Shown: positions 1-8,696, numbered from the stretch's first letter. The stretch is 64,000 nt of DNA from Thermomonas paludicola (GCF_024498955.1 NZ_CP093311.1:2542001-2606000), one strand, 5' to 3'. The notes: a model not told the origin generated them from the sequence alone. Made by a program: numbers and translations.

Positions 1-1
1 G

Positions 2-676
2 CAGGAAACCAAACTGGAAGACCATCGCTTCCCCGATGCGGCACTTGCCGAACTTGGCTACCGCAGTGCGTTCCACGGGCAGAAGACCTACAACGGCGTG
101 GCGATCCTGGTTCGCGACCAGACGCCGGAACAGGTGCAAATCGCCATCCCGGGTTTCGACGACGCTCAGGCGCGGGCCATTGCCGCCACCGTGGATGACG
201 TCCGCATCGTCAATCTCTACGTGGTCAACGGCCAGGACGTGGGCACCGACAAATACGCCTACAAGCTGCGCTGGCTGGACGCCGTGCATGGCTGGCTGGC
301 GGAGGAGCTGCGCGCGCATCCGAAGCTGGTGGTGCTGGGCGATTTCAACATCGCGCCCGATGATCGCGACGTCCCCGATCCGCAAACCTGGGACGACGAC
401 CACATCCTCACCTCCACCGCCGAACGCAACGCCCTGCGCCGGCTGCTGGCGCTGGGCCTGCATGACGCCCTGCGCCTGCACAACCACGAGGCGGGCCTGT
501 TCAGCTGGTGGGACTATCGGCAGGCCGCATTCCGCCGCAACCTGGGCTTGCGCATCGACCTGACCCTGGTCTCCGATGCGTTGAAAGCACAGGTGGCCGA
601 GGTCGGCATCGACCGCACGCCACGCGGCTGGGAGCGCCCCAGCGACCACGCGCCGGCATTCGTCACGCTGCGCTGA
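2..676 (+). CDS. xth: Exodeoxyribonuclease III, 5'-truncated by window edge
   Basis: The reading frame is open from the first bases of the window, so the start codon lies upstream. The visible part opens with QETKLEDHRFPDAAL, the Mg-binding Glu region of the ExoIII/AP-endonuclease family. It continues with LGDFNIAPDDRDV, the catalytic Asp/Asn segment, then RIDLTLVSD, and ends with the PSDHAPAFV motif that carries the catalytic His. These are the usual active-site blocks of the EEP nuclease fold. The family cuts DNA 5' to abasic sites and removes 3' blocking groups in base-excision repair, acting in the cytoplasm on the nucleoid. The visible 224 codons fit a family length of about 260, so only some 30-40 N-terminal residues should be missing. 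The next gene converges from the other strand. Confidence 0.93.
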   Translation, partial: QETKLEDHRFPDAALAELGYRSAFHGQKTYNGVAILVRDQTPEQVQIAIPGFDDAQARAIAATVDDVRIVNLYVVNGQDVGTDKYAYKLRWLDAVHGWLAEELRAHPKLVVLGDFNIAPDDRDVPDPQTWDDDHILTSTAERNALRRLLALGLHDALRLHNHEAGLFSWWDYRQAAFRRNLGLRIDLTLVSDALKAQVAEVGIDRTPRGWERPSDHAPAFVTLR

Positions 677-686
677 GCGTTCCGCC

Positions 687-941
687 TCAGCGCAGGCGAC
701 CGCGGCCGATCAGGTTGACGATGGCCAACAGCAGCACGGCGCCAATGAACGCCGTCAGCAGATAGCCGCCCCAGCCCGGGAAATGCAGGCCCAGGCGCGG
801 CAACAGCTGGCCCCCCAGCCAGCCGCCGATGATGCCGACCACCACGTTGATGAGCGCGCCCTGCGACTTGTTGGCGCGCATCAGCAGGTTCGCCAGCCAG
901 CCGGCAATGCCGCCGACAACGGCCATGATCAGATAGTGCAT
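687..941 (-). CDS. GlsB/YeaQ/YmgE-family small membrane protein
   Basis: This is an 84-residue, glycine-rich protein with three predicted membrane segments: [37 protein letters not shown] and [19 protein letters not shown]. The spaced GGxxGWL blocks are typical of the transglycosylase-associated / GlsB family, a stress-linked inner-membrane family of unknown biochemical activity. The frame is open six codons further upstream, but starting at MHYLIM gives the usual family length. It converges with xth across 10 bases and is divergent from rsmG, with about 60 bases between the two starts for promoters. Confidence 0.82.
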   Translation of the reverse strand: MHYLIMAVVGGIAGWLANLLMRANKSQGALINVVVGIIGGWLGGQLLPRLGLHFPGWGGYLLTAFIGAVLLLAIVNLIGRGRLR

Positions 942-1002
942 GCCTCGAATCCCCTGCAAGCGTTACAAGCGCGCAAGGGTACACAGCCGGCATACTTCCC
1001 GC

Positions 1003-1644
1003 ATGACGAACGACCTCGCCCCCCTGCGCCCCGAGCTTGAAGCCGGGCTGTCGCAACTGTCGCTGGATGCGGCACTGGCAGCGCCGCTGCTCGACTACCT
1101 GGCCCTGCTGGCGCGCTGGAACGCGACCTACAACCTCACCGCGATCCGCGACCCGCGCGAGATGCTGGGCAAACACCTGCTGGACTCGCTGGCGATGCAG
1201 CCATTCGTGCAAGGACTGGGCACGCTGGCCGATCTTGGCACCGGCCCCGGCCTGCCGGGGATTCCACTGGCCATCGCCGCGCCCGCGCTGCAGGTCACCC
1301 TGGTGGAGAGCAACGGCAAGAAGGCGCGCTTCCTGCGCGAAGTGGTGCGCCGGCTCAAGCTGACCAATGTGCAGGTGGCCGAATCGCGGATCGAGGCGTT
1401 CCAGCCCGGAACGACCTTCGACGCCATCACCGCGCGTGCGCTGGCCACGCTGCCGCTGATCCTGCAACTGGGCGGCCACCTGCTGGGCGATGGTGGCCGC
1501 CTGCTGGCGATGAAGGGGCAGGTGCCGGACGAGGAAATTGCCGCACTGCCGCAAGGATGGCGGGTCATTGCCGTGCATTCCCTGCACGTTCCCGGGCTTC
1601 AGGCCGATCGGCACCTCGTTGAAGTGGTGCGTGCGCCGGCCTGA
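1003..1644 (+). CDS. rsmG: 16S rRNA (guanine-527-N7)-methyltransferase RsmG
   Basis: This 213-residue class I SAM methyltransferase is of the GidB/RsmG type. The N-terminal part has [17 protein letters not shown], followed by the family signature [15 protein letters not shown]. The SAM-binding loop is [17 protein letters not shown], followed by [15 protein letters not shown]. The enzyme methylates N7 of G527 in 16S rRNA, and its loss gives low-level streptomycin resistance in several bacteria. The start is the ATG at 1003, because the frame upstream is not conserved in the family. It sits 63 bases before parA in the same direction, the widespread rsmG-parA-parB order often found near the replication origin. 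Confidence 0.95.
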   Translation: MTNDLAPLRPELEAGLSQLSLDAALAAPLLDYLALLARWNATYNLTAIRDPREMLGKHLLDSLAMQPFVQGLGTLADLGTGPGLPGIPLAIAAPALQVTLVESNGKKARFLREVVRRLKLTNVQVAESRIEAFQPGTTFDAITARALATLPLILQLGGHLLGDGGRLLAMKGQVPDEEIAALPQGWRVIAVHSLHVPGLQADRHLVEVVRAPA

Positions 1645-1707
1645 GGCATAATCAACGGTTCCGTGCCCGCGCCCATGCGGGCACCTGTGCCGGGAATGAC
1701 ACGCCGA

Positions 1708-2502
1708 ATGGCCCGCATCATCGCCGTTGCCAACCAGAAAGGCGGGGTCGGCAAGACCACCACCGCCGTCAACCTTGCCGCCGCGCTGGCGCGCACGCCC
1801 AAACGCGTGCTGCTGGCCGACCTGGATCCGCAGGGCAACGCCACCATGGGCAGCGGCATCGACAAGCGCGAGCTTGCGGCCTCGGTCACTGAAGTCTTGC
1901 TGGGCGAAGCCCAACCGCGTTCGGCCATCATGCGCTGCGAGGACGGCTATGACCTGCTGCCCGGCAATACCGACCTGACCGCCGCCGAGCTTCAGCTGAT
2001 GGGCGTCGAAGGTCGCGAGGGCCGCTTGAAACACGCGCTCGCGGACATTCGCGATGGCTACGACTTCATCATCATCGACTGCCCGCCTTCGCTGTCGGTG
2101 CTCACCCTGAACGCCTTGACCGCCGCCGACTCGGTGCTGGTGCCGATGCAGTGCGAGTATTACGCGCTGGAAGGGCTGTCGGCGCTGATCGACACCATCA
2201 ACGGCCTGAAGGGCCGGTTCAATCCGCAGCTGGAAATCGAAGGCGTGCTGCGCACCATGTTCGACGTGCGCAACAACCTCGCCAACGCGGTGTCGGCGGA
2301 GCTGACCAACCATTTCGGCGAGCTGGTGTTCCGCACCATCATTCCACGCAACGTGCGCCTGGCCGAAGCGCCCAGCCACGGGCAGAGCATCATCGGCTAC
2401 GACAAATCCAGCCGCGGCAGCGTGGCCTATCTTGGCCTGGCCGGCGAGGTGCTGCGCCGGCAGCGCGAGCGCGCGCAGAAACAGAAGGAGAAGGCCGCAT
2501 GA
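1708..2502 (+). CDS. parA: Chromosome-partitioning ATPase ParA/Soj
   Basis: The protein has 264 residues and starts MARIIAVANQKGGVGKTTTA, a deviant Walker A box with both signature lysines (residues 11 and 16). Downstream are the Walker A' segment LLADLDPQGNATMGSGID and the Walker B segment FIIIDCPPSLSVLTLNAL. This matches chromosomal ParA/Soj, which binds DNA non-specifically with ATP and is discharged by ParB-parS, driving origin segregation. An ATG four codons upstream (1696) could also serve as the start; the one chosen matches family length. The stop overlaps the parB start (ATGA at 2499), so the two are translationally coupled. Confidence 0.95.
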   Translation: MARIIAVANQKGGVGKTTTAVNLAAALARTPKRVLLADLDPQGNATMGSGIDKRELAASVTEVLLGEAQPRSAIMRCEDGYDLLPGNTDLTAAELQLMGVEGREGRLKHALADIRDGYDFIIIDCPPSLSVLTLNALTAADSVLVPMQCEYYALEGLSALIDTINGLKGRFNPQLEIEGVLRTMFDVRNNLANAVSAELTNHFGELVFRTIIPRNVRLAEAPSHGQSIIGYDKSSRGSVAYLGLAGEVLRRQRERAQKQKEKAA

Positions 2503-3440
2503 GTGCTGGCAGGGACGCCGTGAAGGCCGGCGCGAAGAAGCGCGGCCTCGGTCGCGGCCTGGAAGCGCTGCTCGGCCCCAAGGCCGCAGCCGAAGCCCCT
2601 GCACTGCAGGCCATGCCCGGCGACGTGCTGCGCTCCCTGCCGGTGGATGCGATGGTGCCCGGGAAGTACCAGCCCAGGCGCACGATGGACGACGCCAAGC
2701 TGGACGAACTGGCTGCCTCGATCAAATCCCAGGGCGTGATCCAGCCGATCGTCGTGCGCGAGCAGATCGGCGCCGATGGCAAGGGCGGCCGCACCTACGA
2801 AATCATCGCCGGCGAACGCCGCTGGCGCGCCTCGCGCCGCGCCGGCCTGACCGACGTGCCGGTGGTGGTGCGCGAGGTGGACGACCGCACGGTCGTGGCG
2901 ATGGCGCTGATCGAAAACATCCAGCGCGAAGACTTGAATCCGCTGGAGGAAGCGCAGGCGTTGCAGCGGCTGATCGACGAATTCGATCTCACCCACGCCG
3001 CTGCCGCCGAAACGGTGGGGCGCTCGCGTGCCGCGGTGTCCAACCTGCTGCGCTTGCTGGAGCTGCCGGAAGCCGTGCGCGTGCTGGTCCAAACCGGCGC
3101 CATCGAGATGGGCCACGCGCGGGCACTGCTGCCGCTGGCCGAAGCGATGGCCATCGCGCTGGCCAAACAGGCGGCCGAAGAGGGCTGGTCGGTGCGCCAG
3201 GTCGAGCACCGCGTGCAGCAGATCGCGGCCGGCAAGGTTGCCTCCGAGCCCCGCAAGGGCGCGCCCAAAGCCAAGCCGCCACAGGCCGACATCGCCGCGC
3301 TGGAGCGCGAGCTGTCCGACACCCTCGGCAGCCGCGTCAATGTGCTCAACAGCCGCGGCAACAAGGGCAAGCTGGTGATCCACTACGCCAACCTCGATGC
3401 ACTGGAAGGCGTGCTGGAACGCCTTCGTGGCAAACCGTAA
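2499..3440 (+). CDS. parB: Chromosome-partitioning protein ParB/Spo0J
   Basis: The protein has 313 residues. The N-terminal KKRGLGRGLEALLG motif is the ParA-stimulating peptide. The ParB/Srx CTP-binding core follows, with PGKYQPRRTMDD, then GVIQPIVVRE, then EIIAGERRWRASRRAGL (the GERRxRA box of the CTPase). A helix-turn-helix segment lies around AAAAETVGRSRAAVSNLLRL, and the C-terminal dimerisation domain ends at VLERLRGKP. The family loads onto parS sites as a CTP-dependent clamp and recruits ParA and SMC. I found no obvious TGTTTCACGTGAAACA-type parS site in the window. The start is at the ATGA overlap with parA. Confidence 0.95.
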   Translation: MSAGRDAVKAGAKKRGLGRGLEALLGPKAAAEAPALQAMPGDVLRSLPVDAMVPGKYQPRRTMDDAKLDELAASIKSQGVIQPIVVREQIGADGKGGRTYEIIAGERRWRASRRAGLTDVPVVVREVDDRTVVAMALIENIQREDLNPLEEAQALQRLIDEFDLTHAAAAETVGRSRAAVSNLLRLLELPEAVRVLVQTGAIEMGHARALLPLAEAMAIALAKQAAEEGWSVRQVEHRVQQIAAGKVASEPRKGAPKAKPPQADIAALERELSDTLGSRVNVLNSRGNKGKLVIHYANLDALEGVLERLRGKP

Positions 3441-3451
3441 GCGGTACCCGC

Positions 3452-4183
3452 ATGAACCAACTTCCGCAACTCTCGGTGGTGGTCCCCGTCCACAACGAGG
3501 AAGGCAACGTCGCGCCGTTGGTACACGAAATCCTTTCCGCGCTGCGCGGGCGGATCGCCTTTGAAGTCGTCTATGTGGATGATGCTTCGCGCGATGCCAC
3601 CCTGGCGCGGCTGGGCCAGCTGCAGGCAGCAACGCCCGAGTTGCGCGTTGTTCGCCATCTTGCCAACGCCGGACAAAGCACTGCCGTGCGCAACGGGGTG
3701 AAAGCGGCGCGCGCGCCGTGGATCGCAACGCTGGACGGCGACGGACAGAACGATCCGGCCGACATTCCGAACCTGCTGGCGAAGCGCGACGCCTCGCCCG
3801 CCGAGGTGAAGCTGTTCGCCGGCTGGCGGGTCAACCGCCAGGACAGCGGCAGCAAGCGCTGGGCATCCAAGTTCGCCAATGCGATCCGCAGCCGCATGCT
3901 GCGCGACGCCACGCCGGACACCGGCTGCGGCATCAAGCTGTTCGAGCGCGACGCCTTCCTCGACCTGCCGTACTTCGACCACATGCACCGCTACCTGCCG
4001 GCGCTGATGCAGCGTGCGGGCTGGCGCACCGTCAGCGTGCCGGTCAACCACCGCCATCGCACCAGCGGTGTTTCCAAATACAACAACCTCGGCCGCGCGC
4101 TGGTCGGGGTCAAGGACCTGCTGGGCGTGTCCTGGTTGATCCAGCGCAGCCGCCGCACCGCCACCGAAGAGCTGCCGCATTGA
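3452..4183 (+). CDS. Family 2 glycosyltransferase (DPM1/ArnC-like, soluble)
   Basis: This 243-residue GT-A fold enzyme begins with LSVVVPVHNEEGNVAPLV, followed by YVDDASRD and the metal-binding region TLDGDGQNDPADIP. The C-terminal part has RHRTSGVSKYNNLGRAL, typical of polyprenyl-phosphate sugar transferases. Unlike full-length ArnC or GtrB it lacks two C-terminal membrane helices. The next gene, overlapping or 23 bases downstream, is a small membrane protein that may anchor it. The donor sugar and the acceptor are not visible from the sequence. A role in lipid-linked envelope sugar modification is inferred from the family and the partner. It lies 11 bases after parB. Confidence 0.86.
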   Translation: MNQLPQLSVVVPVHNEEGNVAPLVHEILSALRGRIAFEVVYVDDASRDATLARLGQLQAATPELRVVRHLANAGQSTAVRNGVKAARAPWIATLDGDGQNDPADIPNLLAKRDASPAEVKLFAGWRVNRQDSGSKRWASKFANAIRSRMLRDATPDTGCGIKLFERDAFLDLPYFDHMHRYLPALMQRAGWRTVSVPVNHRHRTSGVSKYNNLGRALVGVKDLLGVSWLIQRSRRTATEELPH

Positions 4184-4206
4184 TCTGCGCCCTTCCCGCC
4201 GGGTTC

Positions 4207-4530
4207 ATGGATACGCCGCTTGCGGCGCTGGCGTGGACCGGCATCCACATGAGCCCGTGGAAACTGATCGGCCTGGTCGGCGCGCTGATGTTCGGCGGCC
4301 GCTGGCTGGTGCAGTTCGTTGCCAGCAAGCGCCACGGCAAGCCGGTGATCCCGCGCCTGTTCTGGTACATGAGCATCCTCGGCAGCGTCATGACGCTCAG
4401 CTACTTCGTGTTCGGCAAGAATGACGCGGTCGGCATCCTGCAGAACCTGTTCCCCAGCTTCACCGCCTGCTACAGCCTGTACCTGGACATCCGCCACCGC
4501 GGCTGGAAGCGCGACCGCGCGGGGCATTGA
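4207..4530 (+). CDS. Lipid-A-disaccharide synthase N-terminal-domain membrane protein
   Basis: The product is about 107 residues with three membrane segments: WKLIGLVGALMFGGRWLVQF, LFWYMSILGSVMTLSYFVFG and ILQNLFPSFTACYSLYLDI. The RWLVQFVASKRHGKPVIP block and the YMSILGS segment are typical of the stand-alone LABN domain (lipid-A-disaccharide synthase N-terminal-like). It is commonly found next to a family 2 glycosyltransferase, as here, and probably forms the membrane half of that enzyme. An alternative TTG start at 4180 would overlap the glycosyltransferase stop as TTGA and add nine residues. The upstream coupling makes co-translation likely either way. Confidence 0.83.
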   Translation: MDTPLAALAWTGIHMSPWKLIGLVGALMFGGRWLVQFVASKRHGKPVIPRLFWYMSILGSVMTLSYFVFGKNDAVGILQNLFPSFTACYSLYLDIRHRGWKRDRAGH

Positions 4531-4539
4531 GCGGATTGC

Positions 4540-4567
4540 CGTCATTTCCGCGCAGGCGGGAATGACG
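4540..4567. repeat. REP-like palindromic repeat, copy A
   Basis: This is an inverted repeat with outer arms CGTCAT and ATGACG around CCGCGCAGGCGG. Near-identical copies lie at 26832-26859 and 32253-32280, with a weaker one at 7017-7045. It sits between two co-directional genes and could form a strong hairpin in the transcript. Confidence 0.75.
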
Positions 4568-4618
4568 AGCAAACGCCGATGCTACGATCCGCAGTCTCGC
4601 TCCCTTGGACGCCGTATC

Positions 4619-6397
4619 GTGAAGACACCGCTCCACGCCTGCCTGCTCGCCCTGTGCCTGATGCCCGCACTGGCGGCGGCGCAAACGGCGCCGGCGACGC
4701 CCCCGGCCGACACCGCATTCCGGACGATCTATCAGGCCGAATGGACGTGGCGAATGCAGCAGGCCTCCACCTGGGGTGAGGACAGCGACAACGCATCCGC
4801 CGCGCCCGCCACGCATTTGCCGGATGTGAGCCCGCAGGCACAGGCCCGGCAACTGGCGTATCTGGAGGGCGTGCTGAAGCAGCTCGATGGCATCGACGTG
4901 CGAGCGCTGTCGCCCGCCGAGCAGGTGAACTACGCGATCTATCGCCCGCAAATCGAGCACAAGGCGGCAGCGATCCGCTTCCGCGACTACCAGATGCCGT
5001 TCAACTCCGACAGTTCGTTCTGGTCGAACCTCGACTTCATGGCCCGCGCCGACCTGCGCGACGCCGCAGCCTACCGCGCTTACGCCGCGCGACTGCGCGA
5101 CGTGCCGCGTTATTTCGACCAGCAGATCGCCAACATGCGCGATGGCCTGGCGCGCGGCTTCAGCGTGCCGCGCGCGGTCCTGGCGGGCCGCGACGGCTCG
5201 ATCGCGATGACCGCCGGATTGAAGGACGCCGAATCGTCCAGCCTGTATGCACCCTACGCGAACATGCCGGCGACGATCCCGGCCGCCGAGCAGGACGCAT
5301 TGCGCGCCGAAGGCCGCGCCGCGATTCGCGAGGCGGTGATCCCCGCGTTCGCCAAGCTGCTCAAGTTCTTCCGCGAAGACTACGTGCCGCACGCACGCAC
5401 CACGCTGGCCGCCGAAGCCATGCCCGACGGCCGCGCCTGGTATCGCGAACAGATCCGCAGCTACACCACGCTGGATCTGTCGCCGGACGAGATCCACGCC
5501 ATCGGCCTGAAGGAAGTCGCATCCATCCGCGCGCAGATGGACGCGATCATCGACACGCTCGGTTTCCAGGGGAAATCGAAAGAAACGCGCTTCGCCGACT
5601 TCCTCGCCTTCCTGCGCAGCGACCCGCAGTTCTATGCGAAAACGCCGCAGGAACTGCTCAACGACGCGGCCTGGATCAGCAAGCGCGTGGATGGCGAGAT
5701 CGGCAAGCTGATCGGCACCTTGCCGCGCGGACGCTTCACCATCGTGCCGGTGCCGCCCAGCATCGCGCCGTTCTGGACCGCGGGACGCGGCGGCGCGGGC
5801 ACCTACTGGCTCAACACCTACGACCTGCCCAGCCGACCGCTGTACAACCTGCCGGCGCTGACCCTGCACGAGTCCTCGCCGGGGCATTCGCTGCAACAGT
5901 CGCTGGTGTTTGAACAAGGCGCGCTGCCCGGCTTCCGCAAGGAATACATCAGCGCCTACGGCGAGGGCTGGGGCCTGTACAGCGAATGGCTGGGCAAGGA
6001 AATGGGGATTTACCAGACGCCCTATGAAGATTTCGGGCGGCTGACCTACGCGATGTGGCGCGCCTGCCGGCTGGTGATCGACACCGGCGTCCACCACAAG
6101 GGCTGGACCCGCGAACAGGCGCTGGCCTACCTGCGCGACAACACCGCGCTGTCCGAGCACGAGGTGACCACCGAGGTCGACCGCTACATCAGCTGGCCGG
6201 CGCAGGCGCTGAGCTACAAGCTGGGCGAGCTGACCATCATGCGGCTGCGCCGCGAGGCGGAAACCGCGCTGGGCGCGAAGTTCGACGTGCGCGCCTTCCA
6301 CGACACGGTGCTGGCGCAGGGCTCGGTGCCGCTGCCGGTGCTGGAGTCGCGGGTGCGGGCGTGGATCGCGGAAGCAAAAGCCGCCGCGACGCCGTAA
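4619..6397 (+). CDS. Exported DUF885-family (zinc peptidase-like) protein
   Basis: The product has 592 residues and starts at GTG 4619, which gives a clean signal peptide ([21 protein letters not shown], cleaved before QTAPA). The DUF885 core is recognisable. It has the putative zinc site [15 protein letters not shown] (HExxxGH), then the family motif [19 protein letters not shown], and near the end [17 protein letters not shown]. These proteins are common in Xanthomonadaceae and are thought to be periplasmic metallopeptidases, but the substrate is generally not known. The predicted location is the periplasm. The gene stands alone after the REP-like repeat and is followed by the rpmB promoter region. 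Confidence 0.85.
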   Translation: MKTPLHACLLALCLMPALAAAQTAPATPPADTAFRTIYQAEWTWRMQQASTWGEDSDNASAAPATHLPDVSPQAQARQLAYLEGVLKQLDGIDVRALSPAEQVNYAIYRPQIEHKAAAIRFRDYQMPFNSDSSFWSNLDFMARADLRDAAAYRAYAARLRDVPRYFDQQIANMRDGLARGFSVPRAVLAGRDGSIAMTAGLKDAESSSLYAPYANMPATIPAAEQDALRAEGRAAIREAVIPAFAKLLKFFREDYVPHARTTLAAEAMPDGRAWYREQIRSYTTLDLSPDEIHAIGLKEVASIRAQMDAIIDTLGFQGKSKETRFADFLAFLRSDPQFYAKTPQELLNDAAWISKRVDGEIGKLIGTLPRGRFTIVPVPPSIAPFWTAGRGGAGTYWLNTYDLPSRPLYNLPALTLHESSPGHSLQQSLVFEQGALPGFRKEYISAYGEGWGLYSEWLGKEMGIYQTPYEDFGRLTYAMWRACRLVIDTGVHHKGWTREQALAYLRDNTALSEHEVTTEVDRYISWPAQALSYKLGELTIMRLRREAETALGAKFDVRAFHDTVLAQGSVPLPVLESRVRAWIAEAKAAATP

Positions 6398-6437
6398 GCG
6401 GCGCAGGCCGGCGCGCCCGGCATTGAAGCGCAAGTGC

Positions 6438-6466
6438 TTGCGCGGAAAGGAAAAGCTCCGCATAAT
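6438..6466 (+). promoter_or_regulatory. Candidate sigma-70 promoter of rpmB-rpmG
   Basis: TTGCGC (6438-6443) and CATAAT (6461-6466) are separated by 17 bases, upstream of rpmB. The -35 hexamer overlaps a 7-bp-arm palindrome at 6428-6443 that may end the preceding gene's transcript. A GC-rich self-complementary block, CCCCGCGCGGGG at 6499-6510, follows in the leader. Confidence 0.55.
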
Positions 6467-6560
6467 GTGCGGCTCGCTGCGTCCTGCAGCGTATCCCGCC
6501 CCGCGCGGGGCCGCCGTCACCCGGGCTACGGGCGACAATCACACACCATCGAGGTGCCCA

Positions 6561-6797
6561 GTGTCCAAAGTCTGCCAAGTAACCGGCAAGCGCACGACGA
6601 CCGGCAACAACGTCTCGCATTCAAACCGCAAGACGCGTCGTCGCTTCCAGCCCAACCTCCACGAGCGCCGTTTCTGGGTTGCCTCGGAGAACCGTTGGAT
6701 CAAACTCCGCGTTTCCGCCGCTGCGCTGCGCACCATCGACAAGAACGGCATCGATGCCATTCTGGCCGACCTGCGCAAGCAGGGCGACAAGGTCTGA
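6561..6797 (+). CDS. rpmB: 50S ribosomal protein L28
   Basis: The product is 78 residues, [20 protein letters not shown] and onward, starting at GTG 6561. It carries the L28 hallmarks [32 protein letters not shown] and a C-terminal [11 protein letters not shown]. It is a component of the large ribosomal subunit. The rpmB-rpmG order with a 13-base gap is the standard gammaproteobacterial operon. The ORF upstream of the GTG is not conserved and covers the leader only. Confidence 0.97.
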   Translation: MSKVCQVTGKRTTTGNNVSHSNRKTRRRFQPNLHERRFWVASENRWIKLRVSAAALRTIDKNGIDAILADLRKQGDKV

Positions 6798-6810
6798 GGA
6801 GAACTGAATC

Positions 6811-6975
6811 ATGGCTTCCAAGCGCGACAAGATCCGCCTCATTTCCTCGGCCGGCACCGGCCACTTCTACACCACGGACAAGAACAAGAAAAACACGCCG
6901 AACAAGATGGAGGTCAGCAAGTACGACCCCGTCGTTCGCAAGCACGTGATGTACAAGGAAGGCAAGATCAAGTGA
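6811..6975 (+). CDS. rpmG: 50S ribosomal protein L33
   Basis: The product is 54 residues: [20 protein letters not shown], then [20 protein letters not shown], then [14 protein letters not shown]. It is of the zinc-independent (C-minus) L33 type, because no CxxC pairs are present. It lies 13 bases after rpmB with AGGAGAA just upstream as the ribosome-binding site, and a strong intrinsic terminator follows at 7055-7080. Confidence 0.97.
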   Translation: MASKRDKIRLISSAGTGHFYTTDKNKKNTPNKMEVSKYDPVVRKHVMYKEGKIK

Positions 6976-6984
6976 TGTGACGGC

Positions 6985-7006
6985 GCATTCGCGCCTGCGC
7001 GAATGC
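6985..7006. repeat. Perfect 9-bp hairpin after rpmG
   Basis: GCATTCGCG and CGCGAATGC flank a CCTG loop, starting 10 bases after the rpmG stop. It may protect the 3' end of the transcript or act with the downstream terminator. It has no T-tract of its own. Confidence 0.5.
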
Positions 7007-7016
7007 CTGTGCCGGA

Positions 7017-7045
7017 ACATCATCCCCGCGAAGGCGGGGATCCAG
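7017..7045. repeat. REP-like repeat, diverged copy B
   Basis: The segment contains ATCCCCGCGAAGGCGGGGAT, which resembles the other REP-like copies in arm sequence and spacing but lacks the ATGACG flank on one side. It sits between rpmG and its terminator. Confidence 0.5.
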
Positions 7046-7054
7046 CCTTCACGG

Positions 7055-7080
7055 AAAACCCGCCCCACGGCGGGTTTTTT
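7055..7080 (+). terminator. Rho-independent terminator of rpmB-rpmG
   Basis: The stem AAAACCCGCC / GGCGGGTTTT closes on a CCAC loop and runs into six T residues. This is the textbook intrinsic terminator shape. Read from the other strand, the A-tract also gives it some bidirectional potential for the convergent lipoprotein gene ending at 7114. Confidence 0.9.
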
Positions 7081-7113
7081 GTTGGCATCGGCCACGACCT
7101 CCGCAACCGCGAC

Positions 7114-7674
7114 TCAGCCGCCGGTCGGCGCCACCCGCGCATCATCCACGCCATCGAAGGTGAACACGTCGCCGGCGGCGTTGGTCAGCACCAGCCGCGC
7201 CGGATCGACGGTTTCGAAGCGCATCGCCAATTCACCCTGCAGCCGCTTGGCCACTTCACCGTCCAGGCGCCGCACGGCCGGATCGGCACATGGCGCCATC
7301 GCCGCGCTGAACGGCTCGACCCGCAGGCGGTCGGCGCTGGCCGCGTGATGCGCGCTCATCACGCCACAGACGTTGCCCACGCTCACCAGCGACGCGTTGA
7401 AATCCAGCTGCACGGGCTTTTCCGGCCGCACGAACAGGGCGGCGATGCGCTGCCCCTTGCCATCGACGGCATCGGCCAGCGTCCAGTGGTAACGCGTCAG
7501 GGTCAGCACCGCCTGCAGGGCGCTTGGCCGCCCGCCATCGGCAGTCCCGACCGGCGTCGCCTCGGCGGGCGCGCCCGCCACGGACAGCGCGGGCGCCGTG
7601 AGGACAGCCGCCGGCTTCGGCGGGTGGCAGCCCGCCAGCAGGGCGGGCAGGAGCAGCGACGACAGCAGCTTCAT
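7114..7674 (-). CDS. META-domain lipoprotein (HslJ-like)
   Basis: The product is 186 residues with a lipoprotein signal, MKLLSSLLLPALLAGCHPPK, where Cys16 is in the lipobox. The region from about residue 65 (LTRYHWTLADAVDGKGQRI) to the C-terminus follows the META/HslJ fold. It contains RPEKPVQLDFNASLVSVGNVC, which corresponds to the conserved Lx-F-----G-CN region. META proteins are outer-membrane or periplasmic and have been linked to heat-shock-associated resistance, though the molecular role is unclear. The start was chosen so that the lipobox falls at the expected place. It lies 34 bases downstream of uppP in the same direction and is probably co-transcribed. Confidence 0.72.
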   Translation of the reverse strand: MKLLSSLLLPALLAGCHPPKPAAVLTAPALSVAGAPAEATPVGTADGGRPSALQAVLTLTRYHWTLADAVDGKGQRIAALFVRPEKPVQLDFNASLVSVGNVCGVMSAHHAASADRLRVEPFSAAMAPCADPAVRRLDGEVAKRLQGELAMRFETVDPARLVLTNAAGDVFTFDGVDDARVAPTGG

Positions 7675-7708
7675 GATGGGCCCTCTTGCAAACACGGACG
7701 TCACGGGA

Positions 7709-8566
7709 TCAGCTCCCCAGCGGCAACCACAACAGCAGCGCCGCGCCCAGCGCGAAGCGATACAGCGCAAACCACGTGAAGCGATGGTGTTGGATGTAGT
7801 GCAACAACCACTTCACCGCCACGAAGGCAACCACCGCCGAAGCGATGAATGCCACGCCCAGCGCGGCCCAGTCTTCCTGGCCGACGCCACCGTGCCGCAG
7901 CAGCGACAGCAGCTCGTAGCCGGTGGCGGCGAACATGGTGGGGATGCCGACCACGAAGGCGAATTCGGTGGCGGCAGCGCGGCTGGTGGTGCCCGCCAGC
8001 AGTGCCACGAAGATGGTGGCGGCGCTGCGCGAGGTGCCGGGGAACACGCCTGCCACGACCTGCGCCAGACCGACCAGCAGCGCCACCGTCCAGCTGACCG
8101 ACGTGCGTTCGCCATCGCGCGCGGCGCGGCGCGCGGCCAATTGCTCGGCCACCATCATCCACAGCGCCCCCAGGATCAGTGCCCAGGCGATCGGCCGCAC
8201 CGTGTCCGGAAGCTCCCATCCCAGCTTTTTCACCAGCAACCCGAACATCGCGGTCACCGCAAACGCGGCCAGCAGCTTGAAGGCGTAGTCGCGCGACTGT
8301 GCGGGGCTGCTGGCGACGCCCAGCGGGTCGTGCGACGCCGGCGCGTCATGCCCGGCGAAGGCCAGCAGCATGCCCCAGAGCCGCCTGCGGTAAATCAGGG
8401 TGACGGCAAGGATGGCGCCCGCCTGAATGGCGATATTGAACAGCGCCGAGTAGTGGCGGCCCAGGAAATGTTCGGCAATCAACAGGTGGCCGGTGCTGGA
8501 CACCGGCAGGAATTCGGTGATGCCTTCGATGATGCCGAGCAGCAGCGCGGCGAATAGGTCATTCAT
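7709..8566 (-). CDS. uppP: Undecaprenyl-diphosphatase UppP/BacA
   Basis: This 285-residue polytopic inner-membrane enzyme carries both BacA signatures. The first is GIIEGITEFLPVSSTGHLL near the N-terminus (the Glu-rich loop). The second is VFPGTSRSAATI around residue 165 (the PGxSRSxxT motif with the catalytic Ser/Arg). It dephosphorylates undecaprenyl pyrophosphate to recycle the lipid carrier for peptidoglycan and O-antigen. The family length is about 265-280. The start is the ATG at 8566, and an upstream in-frame extension is open but not family-like. It is divergent from glnA, and the 270-base spacer holds the NtrC and sigma-54 sites. Confidence 0.95.
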   Translation of the reverse strand: MNDLFAALLLGIIEGITEFLPVSSTGHLLIAEHFLGRHYSALFNIAIQAGAILAVTLIYRRRLWGMLLAFAGHDAPASHDPLGVASSPAQSRDYAFKLLAAFAVTAMFGLLVKKLGWELPDTVRPIAWALILGALWMMVAEQLAARRAARDGERTSVSWTVALLVGLAQVVAGVFPGTSRSAATIFVALLAGTTSRAAATEFAFVVGIPTMFAATGYELLSLLRHGGVGQEDWAALGVAFIASAVVAFVAVKWLLHYIQHHRFTWFALYRFALGAALLLWLPLGS

Positions 8567-8648
8567 GGCGAGATGGCGTTGGGAACGGTGAGCCGCACCG
8601 CGACGGACTGCGCGCAGACGCAGCGGCGCAGCATAGCGGATGACGCAA

Positions 8649-8665
8649 AGCACTATATTGGTGCA
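8649..8665. promoter_or_regulatory. NtrC-type box 1 upstream of glnA
   Basis: AGCACTATATTGGTGCA matches the enteric NtrC consensus TGCACYANNNTGGTGCA at all but the first fixed base. Its centre is near 8657, about 100 bases upstream of the sigma-54 promoter, where enhancer-bound NtrC normally acts. It is also about 90 bases upstream of the uppP start. Confidence 0.8.
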
Positions 8666-8679
8666 TCTGGATCATGAAA

Positions 8680-8696
8680 TGCATCATGGTTGCGCA
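8680..8696. promoter_or_regulatory. NtrC-type box 2 upstream of glnA (weaker)
   Basis: TGCATCATGGTTGCGCA matches 11 of the 14 fixed positions of the NtrC consensus. Its centre (8688) is 31 bases from box 1, about three helical turns. That is close to the spacing of the paired enhancer sites at E. coli glnA. Confidence 0.6.

Noticed and set aside
514..2604. A long open frame on the minus strand across rsmG and parA
   Set aside because: It is antisense to clearly identified genes, has a low-complexity composition rich in Arg, His and Gln, and matches no family. Such frames are common in high-GC DNA.
1003..3440. A parS site near parAB
   Set aside because: I looked for TGTTTCACGTGAAACA-like palindromes around the par genes and elsewhere in the window and saw none convincing.
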